From Gemmatimonadota bacterium (GTDB taxonomy: Bacteria; Gemmatimonadota; Gemmatimonadetes; Longimicrobiales; Gaopeijiaceae), in the NCBI GenBank assembly GCA_030618065.1, contig JAUXEE010000084.1, forward strand, positions 1 through 7,624: a stretch of 7,624 nucleotides of DNA. Reading direction: 5' to 3'. This document shows positions 6,933-7,624 of the stretch, one piece after another. The notes beneath the pieces were generated by a model, which was not told the origin of the DNA, searched no databases, and saw only the letters and a program-made list of their open reading frames with translations. The position numbers and the translations under genes were made by a program. The first letter of the stretch is position 1. Every line of letters begins with the position of its first letter.

Positions 6933-7624
6933 ACGTCTCAGCCTCGGCGGGGCTTCCTCCGGTGATTGGACGGGATGCTCGGAGCCTCGTGATTCCCAAC
7001 ACTCCCACGAGCACAAGCATCAAGCTAATGACCTGGGCCAGAGTGAGAAATCCAAAAAAACGGTCATCTTTCGCGCGAAAGAACTCCACCAGAAAGCGCT
7101 CGACCCCCGCCAGACTCAGCCAGACCATGAAGAGCCAGCCCTTGGCATGGTGGTGCTTTCGGACCGACCAAAGAAAGGCGAAGATCAGGAGGGAGAGGCC
7201 GACCTCATACAGTTGGGTCGGGTGGACAGGCACGAACTCGCCATACCGGGCGATGAGATCCGGGTCCACCTGGATGCCGAACTCTCTCTGGATGATATCC
7301 ACCCGGGTCGGAGGAGCCCCCTGCGGGAAAGAGATCCCCACCCAAGACCCGGTGGGGCGACCCCAATCGTCCCCGACCAGGAAACAGCCGATCCGCCCCA
7401 CCCCATAGCCCAAGGAAAGGCCTGGCGCAATCATGTCGGCCTGACTGGCAAGGTGGAGCTTCTGCCTTCGGATCTGCCAAATCACCAGTGCGAGACCGCC
7501 CAGGAAGCCTCCATACCACACCAGCCCAGCTCTGGCAAAGATCAAGCCGGCCGGGTCCTCGATCAACCGAGGGAAGTTCAGGAGCACATAGTAGATCTTG
7601 GCCCCGAGAATCCCCCCCAATACC
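6931..7624 (-). CDS. lgt: Prolipoprotein diacylglyceryl transferase Lgt, 5' end missing
   Basis: Lgt is an inner-membrane enzyme that moves the diacylglyceryl group of phosphatidylglycerol onto the lipobox cysteine of prolipoproteins, the first step of lipoprotein maturation. The visible 230 residues begin inside the protein; E. coli Lgt has 291, so roughly 50-60 N-terminal residues are probably outside the window. Visible motifs, numbered from the first full codon (7623): GLVWYGGFLGG (33-43), GRIGCFLVGDDWG (76-88), HPTQLYE (134-140) and ERFLVEFFR (175-183). Several hydrophobic segments fit a polytopic membrane protein (about 33-50, 142-153, 163-174, 194-212). The arginines matching E. coli R143 and R239 are present (R77, R176), but positions matching H103, N146 and Y235 are Y37, C80 and A172. 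The gene ends in TAA, 7 nt before the phosphoesterase ATG. The family call is secure; the substitutions look like a lineage variant rather than decay, since the frame is intact. Confidence 0.95.
   Translation of the reverse strand, partial: VLGGILGAKIYYVLLNFPRLIEDPAGLIFARAGLVWYGGFLGGLALVIWQIRRQKLHLASQADMIAPGLSLGYGVGRIGCFLVGDDWGRPTGSWVGISFPQGAPPTRVDIIQREFGIQVDPDLIARYGEFVPVHPTQLYEVGLSLLIFAFLWSVRKHHHAKGWLFMVWLSLAGVERFLVEFFRAKDDRFFGFLTLAQVISLMLVLVGVLGITRLRASRPITGGSPAEAET

Noticed and set aside
6078..7016. Longer version of the phosphoesterase starting at 7016
   Set aside because: The extra 31 residues are read from the lgt 3' end in another frame and contain no family features; the ATG at 6923 has a Shine-Dalgarno and begins the canonical first beta strand.
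6931..7620. lgt start at the TTG at 7620
   Set aside because: The TTG encodes an internal leucine; the frame is open to the window edge and the N-terminal part of Lgt is missing, so the true start is outside the window.
1..7624. CRISPR arrays, tRNAs, insertion sequences, defence or phage genes
   Set aside because: No regularly spaced repeats, cloverleaf-like segments, transposase motifs or terminal repeats were seen; the window is ordinary housekeeping and envelope coding sequence.

Overview
The window is coding almost end to end on the minus strand and reads as one compact envelope-biogenesis operon. In transcription order (high to low coordinates) it holds: the 3' part of lgt (prolipoprotein diacylglyceryl transferase); a class III (Icc/CpdA-like) metallophosphoesterase; a TamA-type outer-membrane protein of the Omp85 family; and a very large TamB-like protein that runs off the low-coordinate edge. 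Junctions are minimal: 7 nt between lgt and the phosphoesterase, a 4-nt ATGA overlap into tamA, and a 1-nt TGATG overlap into tamB. No gap is long enough for an internal promoter or terminator, so the operon promoter must lie beyond position 7624.

The organism is a diderm bacterium, because it has an Omp85 barrel, a TamB protein and a lipoprotein pathway. Its DNA is GC-rich (about 60% by eye, not counted). The Lgt variant motif, a cysteine pair in the first POTRA domain of TamA, a long insertion before the last TamA strand and the gene order recall Gemmatimonadota or a related phylum. That placement is from memory and is tentative.

How the genes may work together: Lgt transfers diacylglyceryl from phosphatidylglycerol to prolipoproteins at the inner membrane. 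TamB, anchored in the inner membrane by an N-terminal helix, should span the periplasm as a long beta-rich groove and contact the TamA barrel in the outer membrane. The TAM complex is known to help outer-membrane protein assembly and is implicated in phospholipid transport. The phosphoesterase between them has a complete metal-binding motif set but no obvious substrate; its coupling to lgt and tamA suggests a lipid-linked or envelope role.

The plus strand carries many long open frames, but they are antisense shadows of these four genes. I see no RNA genes, CRISPR, mobile elements or origin. The tamB frame was read by hand from position 3850 to position 1 and is open throughout.
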